Assembly: GCA_945883885.1 (NCBI GenBank)
Contig: CAMCYM010000068.1
Location: forward strand, 1-8,076
Length of the DNA stretch: 8,076 bases
Direction: 5' to 3'
DNA from: Chryseobacterium gleum
GTDB lineage: Bacteria; Bacteroidota; Bacteroidia; Flavobacteriales_D; Sanyastnellaceae
The position numbers were made by a program, and so were the translations under genes. Below, in pieces: positions 5,263 through 8,076 of the stretch. The first letter of the stretch is position 1, and each line of letters starts with the position of its first letter. The notes under the pieces are model-generated. The model did no database searches. It was given only the letters and a program-made list of their open reading frames with translations, and was not told the DNA's origin.

Positions 5263-7860
5263 TCACTTTTTGCCGGTCAGGACGCTCCGGATTTCGTGGA
5301 GCTTGACCAGCGCCTCAACGGGCGTTAGAACGTCGATGTCTAGCCCCAGCAGCACATCCCGTATTCCGACCAGCACCGGGTCGTCGAGCGTGAACATGGA
5401 CAGCTGGAACTCGCCGGTCTGCCGCGCTACGGGAGTGCCAGCAACCTGCTCGTCGACGTGCCTGCCGCTCAGCTGCTTGAGCACATCGTCTGCCCGTTCC
5501 ACGACCTTTCGGGGCATGCCGGCAAGCCGTGCCACGTGGATGCCGAAGCTGTGGTTGCTGCCTCCCGGCTCGAGTTTGCGGAGGAAGACCACCCGGCCGT
5601 CGATTTCCTTCACGCTGACGTTGACATTCACCACCCGCGGGAAATGGGAGTGCATGTCGTTGAGTTCGTGGTAGTGGGTGGCAAACAACGTCAGGGCGCG
5701 GTGGCGCGGGTGTTCGTGGAGAAACTCGGCAACTGCCCATGCGATGCTGACCCCGTCATAGGTGCTTGTTCCCCGGCCGATTTCGTCGAGCAGCACGAGA
5801 CTGCGGTCCGTCAGGTTGTTCAGGATGGCCGCCGTCTCGTTCATTTCGACCATGAACGTGGACTCCCCGCGGGAGAGGTTGTCTGAGGCGCCGACGCGGG
5901 TGAAGATGCGGTCGAGCACGCCCAAATCCGCTGCGCGGGCAGGGACGTAGGACCCTGTTTGGGCTAACAAACAAATGAGCGCGGTCGACCGCAGCAGCGC
6001 GGATTTCCCGGCCATGTTCGGGCCGGTCACCATCAGGATTTGGGCCTGTTCTGGATCCAGCTCTACATCGTTCGCTACGTACGGTTCGCCCGGAGGCAGC
6101 ATGCGTTCGATGACGGGATGCCGTCCGCCGTGGATGCGGATGCCGTGGCGGGTATGCATCCGGGGCCGCACGTATCCGAACGTTTCTGCGACTTCTGCGA
6201 AGCTGACCAGAACATCAAGTTCTGCCAGGACCCGGGCATTTTCCATCAGGCCTTCGAGCTCGGGGATGACCGTGTCGATGAGGGCGTCGAAGCACTGCTG
6301 TTCGAGTTGAACGGTCCGTGATTCAGCGTCCAAGATGCGCGTTTCGAGTTCTTTGAGCTCGGGCGTGATGTAGCGCTCCGCTTGCGTCAAGGTTTGCTTG
6401 CGGATCCAATCTGCCGGCACCTTATCGCGGTGTGCATGCCGCACTTCGAGGTAGTACCCGAAGACCGCATTGAAGGCAACTTTCAGCGACGGAATGCCGG
6501 AACGTGCGGATTCGCGCGTACAGACTGCATCGAGGGCAGCGGAGGCGTCGGACTTGAGTTCTCGCAATGCGTCGAGTTCCGGATGGATGCCCGGCCGAAT
6601 GACCCCGCCGCGGACCACTGCGGGCGGGGCTTCGTCCTCGAGTTCGGCATCTAATCGGCGCAGCAGAGTATCCGCTGGGACGAGGCGCTCGAGGTGACCG
6701 AGGAAGGCCGATGCCCCCTCGAGCAAGCCGGCCACGGCATGGGCCCCGTGGAGGCCCCGGCGAAGGTGCACCAGCTCGCGCGGTGTGATGCGTCCAGTCG
6801 CAGCCTTGGCCGTCAAACGCTCACAATCTCCGACCGACCCTAATACGGCGCGGAGTTCTGTTCGGAGCGCAGCATCTTCGAGCAGAGCGCCTACGGCCGC
6901 ATGCCGGGCCTCGATGCCCTCCAGCTCGGTCAGGGGCATGGCCATCCAGCGGCGCATGCACCGTCCACCCATGGGCGTCGCGGTTCGGTCCAGCAAAGAA
7001 ATCAGCGCCGTTCCGTCGGGGTGGGTGGGTTCTAAGAGCTCGAGGTTGCGCAGGGTGAACCGGTCCAGCCACAGGTGGCCGGCTTCTCCGATGCGCCGGA
7101 TCCCTTGGAGGTGGGGAATGTGGCTGTGCTGGGTGGTTCCGAGGTAGTGGAGGATGGCACCTGCAGCGATGCCCGCGAGCGGATCCGATTCCAGGCCGAA
7201 GCCTTTGAGCGACCGTGCACCGAGTGCGCGTTCGATTTGGCCCGCGGCATACTCCGGCTTGAACACCCAGTCTTCTAGCCGGAACATCGGAGCGAGGTCG
7301 CCGAAGAGCAGCCGCGCCTCTTGCTCCATCGGGCGTGCGACCAAAAGCTCGGAAGGCCGGTGCGAACGCAGCAGGCGATCGATGTGCTCCGGGGTCCCTT
7401 GCGCGGCAAAGAACTCGCCTGTAGACACATCGCACAAGGCGATTCCACAGCCGTTGCGCGTCAAATGAACTGCCGCCAAGAAGTTGTTTGCGCGGGGAGG
7501 AAGCAGCTGGTCGTGGAAGGCAACTCCTGGGGTGACCACCTCTGTGACCCCGCGCTTGACGATTCCCTTTGCAAGCTTCGGGTCCTCGAGTTGGTCGCAT
7601 ACGGCAACCCGGTTGCCCGCGCGGACCAGCCGAGGCAGGTAGGTGTCGAGCGCATGGTGAGGAAAGCCAGCCAATTCGATTTCCGAGGCACTTCCATTCC
7701 CCCGTTTCGTCAGGACAATGTCGAGGATGCCCGCAGCACGGATGGCGTCTTCACCGAATGTCTCGTAGAAGTCCCCGACGCGGAACAGCAGGATGGCATC
7801 GGGGTGGTCTTTCTTCACCCGTGCATACTGCTGCATCAACGGGGTTTCACTCCTCGCCAT
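5263..7860 (-). CDS. mutS: DNA mismatch repair protein MutS
   Basis: A complete 865-residue MutS, normal length. It recognises mispairs and small loops and recruits MutL in post-replicative repair. Domains in order: mismatch-recognition domain I with GDFYETF (29-35; the Phe31-x-Glu33 wedge that stacks on the mismatch), connector, core/clamp helices (about 260-560), then the ATPase with Walker A TGPNMAGKS (612-620, Lys619), the NLSRGESTFMVEM signature (661-673), Walker B LVLLDEIGRGTST (688-700, Asp692-Glu693) and ATHYHEL (727-733). Near the C-terminus, QLSMF (819-823) resembles the sliding-clamp-binding motif of MutS proteins. The ATG at 7858-7860 begins the standard MARSETPLMQQY N-terminus. 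The open frame continues upstream to 8067, but that part is out of frame with clpX, which occupies the same strand there. Only 11 bases separate it from the clpX stop, so the two are probably one transcript. Confidence 0.99.
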   Translation of the reverse strand: MARSETPLMQQYARVKKDHPDAILLFRVGDFYETFGEDAIRAAGILDIVLTKRGNGSASEIELAGFPHHALDTYLPRLVRAGNRVAVCDQLEDPKLAKGIVKRGVTEVVTPGVAFHDQLLPPRANNFLAAVHLTRNGCGIALCDVSTGEFFAAQGTPEHIDRLLRSHRPSELLVARPMEQEARLLFGDLAPMFRLEDWVFKPEYAAGQIERALGARSLKGFGLESDPLAGIAAGAILHYLGTTQHSHIPHLQGIRRIGEAGHLWLDRFTLRNLELLEPTHPDGTALISLLDRTATPMGGRCMRRWMAMPLTELEGIEARHAAVGALLEDAALRTELRAVLGSVGDCERLTAKAATGRITPRELVHLRRGLHGAHAVAGLLEGASAFLGHLERLVPADTLLRRLDAELEDEAPPAVVRGGVIRPGIHPELDALRELKSDASAALDAVCTRESARSGIPSLKVAFNAVFGYYLEVRHAHRDKVPADWIRKQTLTQAERYITPELKELETRILDAESRTVQLEQQCFDALIDTVIPELEGLMENARVLAELDVLVSFAEVAETFGYVRPRMHTRHGIRIHGGRHPVIERMLPPGEPYVANDVELDPEQAQILMVTGPNMAGKSALLRSTALICLLAQTGSYVPARAADLGVLDRIFTRVGASDNLSRGESTFMVEMNETAAILNNLTDRSLVLLDEIGRGTSTYDGVSIAWAVAEFLHEHPRHRALTLFATHYHELNDMHSHFPRVVNVNVSVKEIDGRVVFLRKLEPGGSNHSFGIHVARLAGMPRKVVERADDVLKQLSGRHVDEQVAGTPVARQTGEFQLSMFTLDDPVLVGIRDVLLGLDIDVLTPVEALVKLHEIRSVLTGKK

Positions 7861-7871
7861 GGCTTCGAATG

Positions 7872-8076
7872 TTAGGCCACCCGGAGGGAGGTTCCGCCTT
7901 CTGCTGCGTACTTCCCTTCTGCAAATGCCCGGTCCACGTGCAGCCGATCGGCCCCGGTTCCGGGAAGTTCGAACATGGCATCGCGCAGGATTGCTTCGCA
8001 GATTCCCCGCAAGCCCCGCGCACCCAGCCCCCCCGCGCCTGAGCGCACCACAGCCTCCGCAGCCCATGAAGCGCTT
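7872..8076 (-). CDS. clpX: ATP-dependent Clp protease ATP-binding subunit ClpX, C-terminal end (5' part outside window)
   Basis: Reading the minus strand from base 8075 gives 67 residues ending at a TAA (7872-7874 on the plus strand). The segment GLGARGLRGICEAILRDAMF (16-35), followed by ELPG, matches the small C-terminal AAA+ subdomain of ClpX. It carries the sensor-2 GARGLR arginine (residue 20 or 23 of the visible part) and the helix written [22 protein letters not shown] in E. coli. ClpX unfolds tagged substrates and feeds them to the ClpP chamber. HslU also has a GAR-type motif, but the LR-I-E--L-D-MFELP spacing is that of ClpX. The reading frame differs from the upstream extension of mutS on the same strand, so it is easy to miss. 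Stop and mutS start are 11 bases apart. Confidence 0.9.
   Translation of the reverse strand, partial: SASWAAEAVVRSGAGGLGARGLRGICEAILRDAMFELPGTGADRLHVDRAFAEGKYAAEGGTSLRVA

Noticed and set aside
5252..5263. Possible terminator hairpin AGCC-ACAC-GGCT between ald and mutS
   Set aside because: The stem is only 4 base pairs and the run of T that follows lies inside mutS codons; too weak to call.
8021..8027. Run of seven C (G on the minus strand) in clpX as a possible frameshift or phase-variation site
   Set aside because: The clpX frame reads through correctly to a sensible stop, and a single 7-base run in GC-rich coding DNA is not unusual.
7861..8067. 69-residue N-terminal extension of MutS
   Set aside because: It is Gly/Arg/Cys-rich with no similarity to MutS and sits in a different frame over the recognisable ClpX C-terminus on the same strand.

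Overview
The window is a dense chromosomal segment from a bacterium of the phylum Bacteroidota (Bacteroidetes) with unusually GC-rich DNA for that group (roughly 60% by eye). The phylum call rests on the central gene, a response regulator fused to a PglZ domain that matches PorX, the type IX secretion regulator known from Bacteroidota. It is supported by the absence of Shine-Dalgarno sequences before all five start codons in the window, and by the N-terminally extended, Bacteroidota-style alanine dehydrogenase.

Layout, left to right. (1) 2-715 (+): C-terminal part of an RNase E/G family ribonuclease, cut by the left edge. (2) 708-1937 (-): HD-domain phosphohydrolase, convergent with the RNase and overlapping it by 8 bases. 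(3) 1938-2009: a 72-base divergent intergenic region, the largest non-coding stretch in the window. It holds a GCCC tandem tract that reads as a G-quadruplex motif on the minus strand. (4) 2010-5252 (+): a compact three-gene unit porX - tsaE - ald (4-base overlap, then a 25-base gap). (5) 5263-8076 (-): mutS and, just upstream of it by transcription, the 3' end of clpX, cut by the right edge. ald and mutS converge with only 10 bases between stops.

All seven genes are core, vertically inherited types: RNA processing, nucleotide hydrolysis, secretion regulation, tRNA t6A modification, amino-acid metabolism, mismatch repair and protein quality control. I see no mobile elements, CRISPR, tRNA or rRNA, and no gene-free stretch over 300 bases. 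The most interesting points are the PorX-type regulator placed divergently from a nucleotide-acting HD enzyme, the G-quadruplex motif between them, and the loss of the usual catalytic histidine in the alanine dehydrogenase.
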